A stretch of 64,000 nt of DNA from NCBI RefSeq assembly GCF_003031405.1, contig NZ_CP020469.1, positions 744,001-808,000 on the forward strand. Reading direction: 5' to 3'. The translations under genes and the position numbers were made by a program. Source of the DNA: Halomonas sp. 'Soap Lake #6'. Lineage in GTDB: Bacteria; Pseudomonadota; Gammaproteobacteria; Pseudomonadales; Halomonadaceae. The notes below the pieces were generated by a model, which saw only the letters and a program-made list of their open reading frames with translations, had not been told where the DNA came from and did no database searches. Below are positions 27,080 to 36,430 of the stretch, piece after piece (position 1 is the stretch's first letter; every line of letters begins with the position of its first letter).

Positions 27080-29773
27080 ATGACAAGATCGACAATGATG
27101 ACGCTGATGGCATTAGCCGCCGGAATGGGGCTTAGCTCGGCTGTGGCCCAGGCAAGTACGGATTCTCAGAGCGATGGCGCATCTGCCCATGATTTGGCAC
27201 AGCGGCTGGACGTGCATTACGAGATTACCGCCAATCATCCCCTGGCGCATGATATCGACTGCCAGGCATTAGGGGCGGATTATGCCGCCTGCTTTACCGC
27301 GACGATTCATTTGACGAATACCTCTGACGAGATCATCGAGGAGAGTGACTGGGGGCTGTATTTCTCAAGTATTCGCCGACTGCTACAGATGAATCATCCA
27401 GAGCTAACGCTAACGCGCATCACGGGGGATCTTCATCGACTTGAACCCAATGATAGCTTTACTGGGCTGGGCGCTGGCGAGCGTCTGGAAATTCCCATCG
27501 TGGGCGAGTACTGGCAGCTGTTCATGACCGATGTAATGCCTAACTGGTACGTGGTGGTGAATGATGAAACGGCTGTTATCGATAACACCCGTGATGAGGC
27601 GCTGACCCACTTCGTGGATGTGCCCGAGGGTGAGCTGCTTATGCGTACGCCGGAAGATAAAAGTGTGGTGATGACTGCCGAGACACGCTTCGAGCGTAAT
27701 GCTGCGGCCACGGCGTTGCCGGCCGAAGCGCTGCGCGGGACCATCCTGCCTACACCGCTGTCATCCCACGTGGGCGATGCCACTCTCGATCTATCCGATG
27801 GTGTCAGCCTGATGATACCAATGCTGAGCGAGGCCAGCCGAGATGCGCTACGGGCGCGCTTTGAGCAGCGTGGTATTGCGCTAACTGAGGGTGAGGCGGG
27901 TTGGGTGATTCGCGCCCGACTGGCCACCGAGGCGGATGCCCTCGACGAGCCACTGGCGCGCTCAGGGGGCTATCGTTTGCACCTTGACGAATTGGGTGCC
28001 GAGATCCTGGCCTTTGACGCCGCTGGAGCCTTTTACGCTGTGCAGTCGCTACTAGCGGTTATCGATGGAGAGGGACGAGTGCCAGCGATGGAAGTTGCTG
28101 ACGCTCCACGTTACGACTATCGCGGTGTCATGCTGGATGTGGCGCGAAACTTCAAAGACAAGGCCTCGGTGCTGCGTTTGCTTGATCAGATGGCTGCTTA
28201 CAAGCTCAACCGTTTCCACTTCCATCTGACCGATGATGAGGGCTGGCGGTTGGAGATTCCAGGCTTGCCGGAATTGACCGATGTGGGCAGCAGACGTTGC
28301 CACGACCTGGAGGAGTCACACTGCCTATTGCCTCAACTGGGGTCGGGCCCCGAAAGCGATACGGCCGGTAGTGGTTTTTACACCAGGGAGGAGTATATCG
28401 ATATCGTCCGCTATGCCGAAGCGCGGCATATTCAGGTGGTACCCGAGATCGATATGCCTGCCCATGCCCGTGCTGCTGTGGTGCCCATGGAAGCCCGCTA
28501 CCGTCGGTTACTGGATGATGGTGATAGTGAAGCTGCCAACGAGTATCGATTGATGGATCCCGAAGATACTTCCAATACGCTGTCGGTTCAGCTCTATGAC
28601 CGCCGCAGCTATCTCAATCCCTGTCTCGCATCGACTCAGCGCTTTGTCGACAAGGTAATGGGCGAAATGGTGTTGATGCACCAAGAGGCGGGCCAAGCGC
28701 TGGCTAACTGGCACTATGGCGGTGATGAAGCCAAGAATATCCTGTTGGGGCATGGCTTTCAGGATATCTCGGTTGATGAGCCTGTCGACTGGCGAGGGAC
28801 TATCGATCAGACGGATCAACATCATCCCTGGGAAGCGTCCCCAGCTTGCCAGGCTTGGGTTGCCAGCGGAGAAATCGCCTCTGTAGAGGAGTTACCTAGC
28901 CACTTTGCCTTACAAGTCAATCGGCTAGCTGATAATTACGGTATCGCTAAGATGTCGGCGTGGCAGGATGGACTCAAGCATGTCACGTCCGCTGGAGAGT
29001 TCGCCACACCGAAGGTAGCGGTCAATTTCTGGGACCCGCTGTTTTGGGGTGGGAGTCAATCGGTAGCCGAATGGCAAACACGCGGCTATGAGGTGATCCT
29101 CTCAAGCCCAGACTATCTCTACTTCGACATGCCTTATGAGGTCGATCCATACGAACGAGGCTACTACTGGGCAACGCGCTTCACTGATACCCGTAAAGTT
29201 TTCTCCTTTGCTCCCGATAACTTGGCACAGAATGCCGAGACTTCGGTTGATCGGGATGGTAACCGCTTCCGTGCTGAAAGCGTCGAGGGGTGGCAAGGCG
29301 CTCAGGGAATCTCCGCCCAATCATGGGGCGAGACAGTGCGCAGCGAAACACAGATGGAGTATATGATCTTTCCGCGCCTGCTGGCTCTGGCTGAGCGGGC
29401 CTGGCACCGAGCCGATTGGGAACTTGACTATCGCCCTGGACAGGAATTTATCGGTGGTCAGACATCGTATGTCGACCATGAAGCCTTGACCGAGGACTGG
29501 CAGCGTTTTGCTAACCTGCTTGGTCAGCGAGTACTTCCTCTACTCGACCGCGATGGAATCGCTTATCGCCTGCCTTTGCCAGGAGCACGGATCGAGGCGG
29601 GTAGGTTGATGGCTAATGTCGCCCTGCCGGGGGTTACCATCGAGTACTCTCTGGATGACGGCGTGACTTGGCATACCTATCAGGATGCAGATCATCCTCG
29701 GGTTGAGGGCAAGGTCGAGTTACGCAGTGTCAGTGCTGATGGTCGGCGGTATAGCCGTGTGGTGACGCTGTAA
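27080..29773 (+). CDS. GH20 beta-N-acetylhexosaminidase (chitobiase)
   Basis: Releases GlcNAc from chitobiose and short chitin oligomers, probably in the periplasm. From ATG 27080, which has an AAGGTG site 6 bases upstream, the product has 897 residues with a signal peptide of about 25 (MTRSTMMTLMALAAGMGL to AVAQA) and no lipobox. It then has a carbohydrate-binding CHB_HEX-type domain (about 30-190), a GH20b-like domain, and the GH20 barrel with FHFHLTDDEGWRLEI, PEIDMPAHARA and the catalytic Asp-Glu pair in HYGGDEAK. A chitobiase C-terminal Ig-like domain ends the protein. An ATG at 27062 overlapping the porin stop would add 6 residues. It forms a two-gene unit with the porin. Confidence 0.94.
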   Translation: MTRSTMMTLMALAAGMGLSSAVAQASTDSQSDGASAHDLAQRLDVHYEITANHPLAHDIDCQALGADYAACFTATIHLTNTSDEIIEESDWGLYFSSIRRLLQMNHPELTLTRITGDLHRLEPNDSFTGLGAGERLEIPIVGEYWQLFMTDVMPNWYVVVNDETAVIDNTRDEALTHFVDVPEGELLMRTPEDKSVVMTAETRFERNAAATALPAEALRGTILPTPLSSHVGDATLDLSDGVSLMIPMLSEASRDALRARFEQRGIALTEGEAGWVIRARLATEADALDEPLARSGGYRLHLDELGAEILAFDAAGAFYAVQSLLAVIDGEGRVPAMEVADAPRYDYRGVMLDVARNFKDKASVLRLLDQMAAYKLNRFHFHLTDDEGWRLEIPGLPELTDVGSRRCHDLEESHCLLPQLGSGPESDTAGSGFYTREEYIDIVRYAEARHIQVVPEIDMPAHARAAVVPMEARYRRLLDDGDSEAANEYRLMDPEDTSNTLSVQLYDRRSYLNPCLASTQRFVDKVMGEMVLMHQEAGQALANWHYGGDEAKNILLGHGFQDISVDEPVDWRGTIDQTDQHHPWEASPACQAWVASGEIASVEELPSHFALQVNRLADNYGIAKMSAWQDGLKHVTSAGEFATPKVAVNFWDPLFWGGSQSVAEWQTRGYEVILSSPDYLYFDMPYEVDPYERGYYWATRFTDTRKVFSFAPDNLAQNAETSVDRDGNRFRAESVEGWQGAQGISAQSWGETVRSETQMEYMIFPRLLALAERAWHRADWELDYRPGQEFIGGQTSYVDHEALTEDWQRFANLLGQRVLPLLDRDGIAYRLPLPGARIEAGRLMANVALPGVTIEYSLDDGVTWHTYQDADHPRVEGKVELRSVSADGRRYSRVVTL

Positions 29774-29834
29774 CGAGACTGAGTAGACCCATTCAAGAGC
29801 TATCTATACAGAGCCATCGACAATGTATGAGGAG

Positions 29835-29867
29835 ACCTCTCGGGATTGTGATTCCTTGGGAGGTTTT
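29835..29867 (+). terminator. probable terminator after the hexosaminidase
   Basis: ACCTC and GAGGT, with inner GGGAT/ATTCC pairing, form an interrupted stem followed by TTTTC, about 60 bases after the stop. The stem is imperfect. Confidence 0.5.
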
Positions 29868-29951
29868 CGAATAGGTAATGTACATGCTTTGACGGTATGG
29901 CTTTAGGGCTTAATCGGATAAGCTGAGATGCTCTATCATCAGGAGCGCTTT

Positions 29952-30749
29952 ATGACCTCACGCCTTATCGTTTCCGATCTTGACGGTACGCTGCTTGGCA
30001 GCGACCACCGGCTGCACGAAAGTACTATTGAGGTACTACGGGCTCTCGTAAAGCAAGGCCATCATGTCGCTCTCGCCTCTGGTCGTCATTATCACGATAT
30101 GAAGGTGTTTCGTGATCAGTTGGATATTCCCGCGCATTTGATCAGTACCAACGGCGCCTATGTTCATGACCCGAAAGACATCTTGCTGGCCGCTTCTCAC
30201 GTTGACCCTAAATATGCAAAGACACTGATAGACCTGCCACGTCCGCCACAGGTGCGGCTTAATCTATACCGCGAGAGCGGCTGGCATATTGATGCAGAGG
30301 CTCCTCAGTTACTCTCCCTGCATGCTTCCACCGGGTTTAGTTATGAGGTAGTGCACCCGGCGCAGATGGATCCCAGTGGGGTGGGAAAAGTGCTCTATTT
30401 AGGTGATCCAGATGCACTGAAACAGCTGGAAATCCAGGCCCAGGAGGCCCACGGAGAAGGGCTGCATATTACTTACTCAACGATTGATTCGCTGGAAATC
30501 ATGGCCGGAGGCGTTAATAAAGGCGTAGCGCTGGCATCACTGCTGGAACGGTTGAGTTTAACTCCCGAAGATTGCTTAGCATTCGGTGATAACCTTAACG
30601 ATACCGAAATGCTCGACTTGGCAGGGGAGGCCCAGGTGATGGCCAATGCTCATCCCGCTCTATTTGATCGTATAAAGGGCGCGGAGCGTATCGGCCACCA
30701 TGGTGAAGCTGCTGTTGCTCAGTGGCTAGCAAAACGCTTCGCACTGTAA
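29952..30749 (+). CDS. Cof-type HAD-superfamily sugar phosphatase
   Basis: Cytoplasmic phosphatase of HAD subfamily IIB, 265 residues from ATG 29952 with an AGGAG site 9 bases upstream. The nucleophile motif is VSDLDGTLL (first Asp nucleophile, second Asp acid/base), motif II lies in SGRHYHD or STNGAYV, the conserved lysine of motif III is in GVNKGVALASLLERL, and motif IV is FGDNLNDTEML. YidA/YbhA-like enzymes act on sugar phosphates and erythronate-4-P in vitro; the exact substrate cannot be read from sequence. Its place between aminosugar and glucose genes suggests a role in relieving sugar-phosphate stress, which is an inference. Confidence 0.88.
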   Translation: MTSRLIVSDLDGTLLGSDHRLHESTIEVLRALVKQGHHVALASGRHYHDMKVFRDQLDIPAHLISTNGAYVHDPKDILLAASHVDPKYAKTLIDLPRPPQVRLNLYRESGWHIDAEAPQLLSLHASTGFSYEVVHPAQMDPSGVGKVLYLGDPDALKQLEIQAQEAHGEGLHITYSTIDSLEIMAGGVNKGVALASLLERLSLTPEDCLAFGDNLNDTEMLDLAGEAQVMANAHPALFDRIKGAERIGHHGEAAVAQWLAKRFAL

Positions 30750-30843
30750 CAAATACTTCGTGATGCAAACTGTTTTGTACTAACGCAGTTGCAACCTTGG
30801 TCTATGGCCGCTTGCGATAGTGAGGCTGCTCCACCATCATCTA

Positions 30844-30884
30844 GCCCCTAAAATGATAATAACGAGTGATAATAACTTAGGGGC
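30844..30884 (+). promoter_or_regulatory. inverted repeat with internal direct repeats before the response regulator
   Basis: GCCCCTAA (30844-30851) is the exact reverse complement of TTAGGGGC (30877-30884). Between them the 10-mer TGATAATAAC occurs twice (30854 and 30867), 13 bases apart. The right arm contains the AGGGG stretch that is the best ribosome site for the ATG at 30896, so pairing of the arms would hide it. Whether this acts as a DNA operator or as an RNA stem is open. Confidence 0.5.
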
Positions 30885-30895
30885 ACTTTGCTACC

Positions 30896-31621
30896 ATGAC
30901 AACCACGCCTGCTACTTTAATGGTCGTCGATGATGACCCGGAAATTCGCGAGCTGCTGGCCGATTATTTGGGGCGTCACGGTTACCAGGTGCTGACTGCT
31001 GATGGTGCCGACTCGCTATATCGTCTGTTGGCTGATCAAACGCCGGATCTATTAATTGTCGATGTGATGATGCCGGGGGATGACGGCTTTACTGTCTGCC
31101 GTGAGCTACGCAAAACCAGCGAAACACCCATCATTATGCTCACCGCCAGTGCCGATGATACTGACCGTATATTGGGGTTGGAGTTGGGTGCAGATGACTA
31201 TATCGGTAAGCCGTTTAATCCCCGCGAATTGCTGGCGCGTATCAAAGCCGTGCTACGGCGTACCCGTTGCGCGCCACCTGTACTTCCTCCTGGGCAGGCC
31301 CGCTGGGTCAGTTTTGGCAATTGGCAACTCGACCGCATGACCCGCGAATTGATCGATTTACAGGGTGAGCGCACCGCGCTTTCGGGAGCAGATTTTCAGC
31401 TACTGCAAGTGTTTTTAGAACGTCCCGGGACAGTGATTACCCGCGATGACCTTTATGCACTAACCCGTGGGCGGGACGCGCCACCGTTGGATCGCTCTAT
31501 TGACGTTCATGTTTGCCGCTTGCGCCAACGCTTGGGTGAAGATGCTCAGCACTCGCAGCTAATTCGCACTGTGCGTGGAGCGGGCTATGTGTTGACCGCC
31601 CAGGTAGATGCATTAACGTGA
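30896..31621 (+). CDS. OmpR-family response regulator, GltR-like
   Basis: Two-domain regulator of 241 residues. The receiver (about 7-120) has the acidic triplet VVDDDP, phospho-acceptor Asp56 in LIVDVMMPGDDG, Thr in IMLTAS and Lys in IGKPFNPREL. The C-terminal winged helix (about 140-236) has the FQLLQVFLERPGTVITRDDL and RSIDVHVCRLRQRLGEDA segments of the OmpR/PhoB class. It overlaps the sensor gene by 4 bases. Placement directly before a glucose-type ABC importer resembles GltR/GtrS in Pseudomonas, which controls glucose uptake; that function is inferred from the arrangement. Confidence 0.92.
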   Translation: MTTTPATLMVVDDDPEIRELLADYLGRHGYQVLTADGADSLYRLLADQTPDLLIVDVMMPGDDGFTVCRELRKTSETPIIMLTASADDTDRILGLELGADDYIGKPFNPRELLARIKAVLRRTRCAPPVLPPGQARWVSFGNWQLDRMTRELIDLQGERTALSGADFQLLQVFLERPGTVITRDDLYALTRGRDAPPLDRSIDVHVCRLRQRLGEDAQHSQLIRTVRGAGYVLTAQVDALT

Positions 31622-33126
31622 AACGCGCTAAATGGACTAATGCTAGGCGACGCTTATCCAGACGAATCGCTCGCTGGCTACCGGCATCGCTGCGTGGGCG
31701 CTTCGTGATCATTATGATCGCCGGTGTATTGGTCGCCCAAGGTGCCAGCTACGCGCTATGGACCTCCCAGGTACGTTCCAGCCACTTGGCACAGCTTGAT
31801 GAACTCTCGACCAACATGGCGTTTAGTATTGCCTCCACCATGAGGTTTTTCCGCTCACTACCGGTTGAATACCGCCATATCGTGCTCGATCAGCTGCGCA
31901 ATATGGGCGGCACACGCTTTTTTGTTAGCGTTAATGAGCGCAGGCTCGCCATTGACGATATCGGCTCGGGGCCGGAAAAAGAGGTGGTGGTGAATAATGT
32001 ACGCACGGTGCTTACCCAGCAGCTCAATATTGATGATGTGATTGTTGAATTCTCCCGCCCGGAAAACCTTCGTGTGCTGAATAACGAAGTACTGCTCTAT
32101 GACCTGCCGCCGCGCTGGGGGCAGCACAGCCTGATGATGGAACCTCTTTCCCCGCCGATTTTAGTCGTTCAGTTAGAGCTTGCTCCAGACACATGGCTCT
32201 ACGTGGCCACGCTGCTGGGAGTGCCGGATATTTTCAGCGGCTATCGCTGGCTGTCTGAGGAACGTTTGTTGGTAGGTCTACTAGTGCTGCTGAGCGTACT
32301 GACACTTTCGCTGTTGGGAATTACCAGTGTGACCCGGCCGCTGGCGCGTCTTTCAAGGGCGGCGAATCAGCTAGGCGATGACCTGGATATGCCGCCGCTA
32401 AAAGAGAGCGGCCCTAAAGAAGTTGCTGCCACTGCTGCGGCGTTCAATCGTATGCAGCGGCGTATTCGTGAGCAGATTGAAGAGCGCGAGCGGCTCTTTT
32501 CGGCGATTTCCCATGACTTAAAAACACCCCTAACTCGTATGCGGCTACGCGCCGAAATGCTTGATGATGACTACCAGCGGGGGCGCTTTTGCGCCTCACT
32601 GGATGAGCTGGATAGTTTGGTTAAAGGTGCTTTAGCATCGGTGAAAGGGCTAGACCTACACGAGGAGCCGACCCCCGTCGCCCTGGAATCATTGCTGGAA
32701 GAGTTGGCTGAAGAGCTGAGTCTGCAGGGCGCACAGGTGACTATTGAGAAAACCAGCCTTCCCATTGCCCCGCTTACTGCCAAGCCGCTGGCGCTTAAAC
32801 GCTGCCTTGCTAACCTGCTTGAGAATGCGGTGTTCTACGGCAAGCAGGCTGATGTCCAGCTGCTTGAGCAGGGTAACGTGGTCACCCTGTGTATTCGCGA
32901 CCATGGCCCCGGCATTCCTGAAGAGCAGTTAGGGCGGGTGTTTTCACCTTTTGTCCGCCTGGAGCCTTCGCGCAGTCGCTATACCGGTGGTAGTGGTCTA
33001 GGGCTGGGGATTGCCCGGCACATTGCCCGCGCCCACGGCGGAGATATTACGCTCGCCAACCATGCTGAAATGGGCCTGCTCGTCACCCTCACGCTACCTC
33101 GCCAGGAAACTATTACAGACTTGTAA
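31618..33126 (+). CDS. membrane sensor histidine kinase, GtrS-like partner
   Basis: EnvZ-type kinase of 502 residues beginning at GTG 31618 inside the end of the regulator gene. Membrane helix 1 lies around residues 28-48 and helix 2 around 218-240, leaving a periplasmic sensor loop of about 170 residues with no domain I recognise. A HAMP domain follows (SVTRPLARLSRAANQLGDDL), then HisKA with the phospho-acceptor His in AISHDLKTPLTRMRLRAE near residue 300, and HATPase_c with N box NLLENAVFYG, G1 DHGPGIP and G2 GGSGLGLGIA. The ligand is unknown; by analogy with GtrS it may be a sugar acid or glucose derivative. Confidence 0.92.
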   Translation: MKRAKWTNARRRLSRRIARWLPASLRGRFVIIMIAGVLVAQGASYALWTSQVRSSHLAQLDELSTNMAFSIASTMRFFRSLPVEYRHIVLDQLRNMGGTRFFVSVNERRLAIDDIGSGPEKEVVVNNVRTVLTQQLNIDDVIVEFSRPENLRVLNNEVLLYDLPPRWGQHSLMMEPLSPPILVVQLELAPDTWLYVATLLGVPDIFSGYRWLSEERLLVGLLVLLSVLTLSLLGITSVTRPLARLSRAANQLGDDLDMPPLKESGPKEVAATAAAFNRMQRRIREQIEERERLFSAISHDLKTPLTRMRLRAEMLDDDYQRGRFCASLDELDSLVKGALASVKGLDLHEEPTPVALESLLEELAEELSLQGAQVTIEKTSLPIAPLTAKPLALKRCLANLLENAVFYGKQADVQLLEQGNVVTLCIRDHGPGIPEEQLGRVFSPFVRLEPSRSRYTGGSGLGLGIARHIARAHGGDITLANHAEMGLLVTLTLPRQETITDL

Positions 33127-33237
33127 TAAAACCCCAACACTATGCAGGACTCGGTAACTCACCTTAGTGCTCGCCTTGGAGTAGTCTTCTAAAAGTCAAA
33201 CGTCCGGAAGGACAATAACAATATAAGGGTTTACGCC

Positions 33238-34497
33238 ATGTTGACGTTTAAGAAGACGACTCTCGCGCTTGCTTTGGCAGGTGCTACCCTCGCTACTGCT
33301 GCCCACGCTAATGATGTGGAAGTGCTCCACTGGTGGACTTCCGGTGGTGAAGCCCGGGCTGCCAACGTACTTAAAGAGTTAATGGAAGCGGAAGGCTACG
33401 GCTGGCAGGACTTTGCCGTGGCAGGTGGCGGCGGTGAGACCGCCATGACAGTGTTGAAATCCCGCGCTATGTCGGGCAACCCTCCCTCTGCAGCGCAAAT
33501 CAAAGGTCCTGAGATTCAGGAGTGGGGTGAGCTGGGTTTACTGGGCGACTTGAATGAGGTAGCGGATGCTGAAGGTTGGGATGAGCTGCTACCAGAGGTA
33601 GTGGCCGACATCATGCGCTATGACGATCAGTACGTAGCGGTGCCCGTTAACGTACACCGGGTAAATTGGCTATGGGCCAACCCAGCAGTGCTGGAAGCGG
33701 CAGGCGTTGAAATGCCCACCACACTAGATGAGTTTTTCGCCGCAGGCGAGGCTATTCGTGAAGCAGGTTACGTACCGCTGGCTCACGGTGGCCAAGCTTG
33801 GCAGGACGCCACTGTGTTTGAAAGTGTTGTGCTGGGCGGGCAAGGCAGCGAATTTTATCAGCAGGCGTTGGTGGAGTTGGACCCTGAAGCGTTGGGCGGC
33901 GAACAGATGGTCGCTGCCCTTGAAGATTTCAAGCGCACGCGGGGGCTAATGGATGAGGGTATGTCTGGCCGCGACTGGAATATTGCCACCGCCATGGTGA
34001 TTGAAGGTACCGCAGGCATGCAGCTGATGGGTGACTGGGCGAAAGGGGAGTTTACCGCTGCAGGATTAACCGCCGGAGAAGACTACCTGTGTGCAGCGGC
34101 TCCGGGCGCTGCGGATGCGTTTACCTTCAATATCGATAGCCTGGCAATGTTCCGGGTCACCAGTGAGAACGAGCGAGAGGCACAGCAAGTGCTTGCTCGC
34201 CTGGTGCTTGAACCGACCTTCCAAGAAGCGTTTAACCTCGCTAAAGGCTCCATTCCGGCGCGACCTGATTTAGACATGAGCGAGTTCGATAGCTGCGCCC
34301 AGCAATCCTTAGCTGATTTCCAGCGCACCGCAGAAGAGGGTGGTTTAGTGCCCAGCATGGCTCACGGCATGGCCGTGCGTGCGGATGTCCAGGGTGCCAT
34401 TTTTGACGTAGTTACTAACTACTTCAACGACGCCAATATGCCAGCAGAAGAAGCGGCGCAACGTATGGTAAGGGCAGCGCAAGCGGCTGCTTTCTAA
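33238..34497 (+). CDS. gtsA: ABC transporter glucose/mannose-binding protein
   Basis: Periplasmic substrate-binding protein of 419 residues with a signal peptide of about 24 (LALALAGATLATAAHA cut before NDVEVLHWW). The EVLHWWTSGGEA start of the mature protein, the VAVPVNVHRVNWLWANP segment and the MQLMGDWAKGEF block are characteristic of the Pseudomonas glucose-binding protein GtsA and of other family 1 sugar binders. No lipobox is seen, so it should be free in the periplasm. It is first of gtsABCD, about 110 bases after the two-component pair. Sugar specificity is inferred by similarity. Confidence 0.92.
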   Translation: MLTFKKTTLALALAGATLATAAHANDVEVLHWWTSGGEARAANVLKELMEAEGYGWQDFAVAGGGGETAMTVLKSRAMSGNPPSAAQIKGPEIQEWGELGLLGDLNEVADAEGWDELLPEVVADIMRYDDQYVAVPVNVHRVNWLWANPAVLEAAGVEMPTTLDEFFAAGEAIREAGYVPLAHGGQAWQDATVFESVVLGGQGSEFYQQALVELDPEALGGEQMVAALEDFKRTRGLMDEGMSGRDWNIATAMVIEGTAGMQLMGDWAKGEFTAAGLTAGEDYLCAAAPGAADAFTFNIDSLAMFRVTSENEREAQQVLARLVLEPTFQEAFNLAKGSIPARPDLDMSEFDSCAQQSLADFQRTAEEGGLVPSMAHGMAVRADVQGAIFDVVTNYFNDANMPAEEAAQRMVRAAQAAAF

Positions 34498-34598
34498 CGC
34501 GGCGCGGGTAACGTTTTACACGTCTAACGTTCCCAGGCACCGTCGCAACGGCGGTGCCCGTATTTACTGGTAAAGATTCCTGGCAAGGACACTTCTTC

Positions 34599-35540
34599 AT
34601 GCGAGATACCCTCCCCATGAAAAATACCTCTGCGAAGCCCTTAGGGCTTGGCGCTAAGCGGACGCCATCCGGCAGTTTGCAGGCCTGGCTGCCGCGCTTG
34701 GTGTTGGCGCCGTCGGTAGCGATTTCGCTGTTTTTTGTTTACGGCTTCATGCTGTGGACCTTTGTACTCTCATTAACCAGTTCGCGCATGCTGCCCAGCT
34801 ACAACTTTGTCGGCTTTGGCCAGTATGCGCGCTTAATGGCAAACGAACGCTGGTGGGTTGCCTCGACCAACCTGATGATTTTTGGCGTGCTGTTTGTGCT
34901 CATTTGTCTGGTGATTGGCGCTTTCCTGGCGATTCTGCTGGATCAAAAAATTCGCCAGGAAGGCGCGCTGCGCACCATTTACCTCTACCCCATGGCGCTG
35001 TCGTTTATCGTTACCGGGGTGGTGTGGAAGTGGCTGCTTAACCCGCAGCTGGGTATTCAGGCCATGGTGCAAAGCTGGGGCTTTGAGTCGTTTCGTTTTG
35101 ATTGGATTGTCGATCCGGATATGGCCATTTACACCCTAGTTATTGCCGCCGTGTGGCAGGCCTCAGGCTTTGTAATGGCACTGTTTTTAGCCGGCCTGCG
35201 GGGCATCGACGACAGTATTGTCAAAGCCGCTCAGTTAGATGGTGCCAGCCTGCCGAGGATTTATTGGCGTGTCGTTATGCCGTGCCTACGACCGGTGGTC
35301 TTCAGTGCAGTCATGATTTTGGCCCATATCGCTATCAAGAGCTTTGACTTGGTCGTCGCATTAACCGGCGGCGGGCCTGGCTACGCCACCGACCTACCCG
35401 CCACCTTTATGTATGCCCATGCCTTTACCCGGGCGCAGATTGGCTTGGGGTCTGCTAGCGCCATGCTGATGTTGGGCGGCGTGCTGGCGATTTTGATTCC
35501 CTATCTCTACTCCGAATTAAGGAGCCGCAAGCATGGCTAA
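34599..35540 (+). CDS. gtsB: glucose/mannose ABC transporter permease 1
   Basis: MalF-type inner-membrane permease of 313 residues with six predicted helices. The EAA loop that docks the ATPase is at KAAQLDGASLPRIYWRVVMPCLRP (near 225). ATG 34599 (MRDTLPMKNTSAKPLG) is chosen because an AAGGA site lies about 10 bases upstream; ATG 34617 is the next candidate and the open frame extends up to 34554. It overlaps gtsC by 8 bases. Confidence 0.9.
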   Translation: MRDTLPMKNTSAKPLGLGAKRTPSGSLQAWLPRLVLAPSVAISLFFVYGFMLWTFVLSLTSSRMLPSYNFVGFGQYARLMANERWWVASTNLMIFGVLFVLICLVIGAFLAILLDQKIRQEGALRTIYLYPMALSFIVTGVVWKWLLNPQLGIQAMVQSWGFESFRFDWIVDPDMAIYTLVIAAVWQASGFVMALFLAGLRGIDDSIVKAAQLDGASLPRIYWRVVMPCLRPVVFSAVMILAHIAIKSFDLVVALTGGGPGYATDLPATFMYAHAFTRAQIGLGSASAMLMLGGVLAILIPYLYSELRSRKHG

Positions 35541-36411
35541 CGTGATTCGTCGTCAAACGCCCGCTGCGCGCTTGGGTCGTGGTCTTTTATATGGCGTGCT
35601 AATACTCGCCGCGCTTTTTTATATCCTGCCGCTGGTGGTGATGTTGATGACCTCGGTGAAGCCACTGAGTGAAATCAGCGCCGGTACGCTACTTTCTCTG
35701 CCGCAAAACCCGACCTTGGAACCTTGGGCAAAAGCTTGGGGGGAGGCCTGCACTGGCATGCGCTGCGATGGCATCGGGGGCTATTTCTGGAACTCTTTTG
35801 CGATTGTGATTCCTGCAGTGCTGATTTCCACCACCATTGGCGCCCTCAACGGTTATGCGCTGACCAAGTGGCGTTTTAAAGGCTCTGAGTTAGTCTTCGC
35901 ACTAATGCTGTTTGGCTGCTTTATTCCCTTCCAGGTGGTGTTGCTGCCCATGGCGCAAACCCTTGGCTGGCTGGGGATCTCCAGCTCACGCGCTGGTTTA
36001 ATTCTGGTGCACGTGGTGTTTGGTATTGCCTTTACCACGCTGTTTTTTCGCAACTTTTATGTGGGTATTCCCAATGAGTTAGTGTCGGCGGCAAAGTTGG
36101 ATGGCGCGGGTTTTTTTCGCATTTTCTGGCGCATTCTGCTGCCAGTTTCCGCGCCCATCATTGTGGTATCTGTCATTTGGCAGTTCACCCAGATCTGGAA
36201 CGACTTTCTGTTTGGGGTGGCGTTTTCGGCCCACAACACCCAGCCGGTAACCGTGGCGCTTAACAACCTGGTTAATACCTCCACTGGTGTACGCGAGTAC
36301 AACGTGGATATGGCGGCGGCAATGATTGCCGCGCTGCCTACTCTGGTGGTGTACGTACTAGCGGGTAAATACTTCGTGCGTGGGTTAACCGCCGGTTCCG
36401 TTAAAGGCTAA
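35533..36411 (+). CDS. gtsC: glucose/mannose ABC transporter permease 2
   Basis: MalG-type permease of 292 residues. Helix 1 (LLYGVLILAALFYILPLVVMLM) is followed by a periplasmic loop holding two cysteines (EACTGMRCDG) that may form a disulfide. The EAA motif lies at SAAKLDGAGFFRIFWRILLPVSAP near 195. The C-terminal AGKYFVRGLTAGSVKG end is typical of sugar-importer permeases. The start codon lies within the end of gtsB, supporting coupled synthesis of the two permeases. Confidence 0.92.
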   Translation: MANVIRRQTPAARLGRGLLYGVLILAALFYILPLVVMLMTSVKPLSEISAGTLLSLPQNPTLEPWAKAWGEACTGMRCDGIGGYFWNSFAIVIPAVLISTTIGALNGYALTKWRFKGSELVFALMLFGCFIPFQVVLLPMAQTLGWLGISSSRAGLILVHVVFGIAFTTLFFRNFYVGIPNELVSAAKLDGAGFFRIFWRILLPVSAPIIVVSVIWQFTQIWNDFLFGVAFSAHNTQPVTVALNNLVNTSTGVREYNVDMAAAMIAALPTLVVYVLAGKYFVRGLTAGSVKG

Positions 36412-36430
36412 TAACAATAGGGGTCTCATT

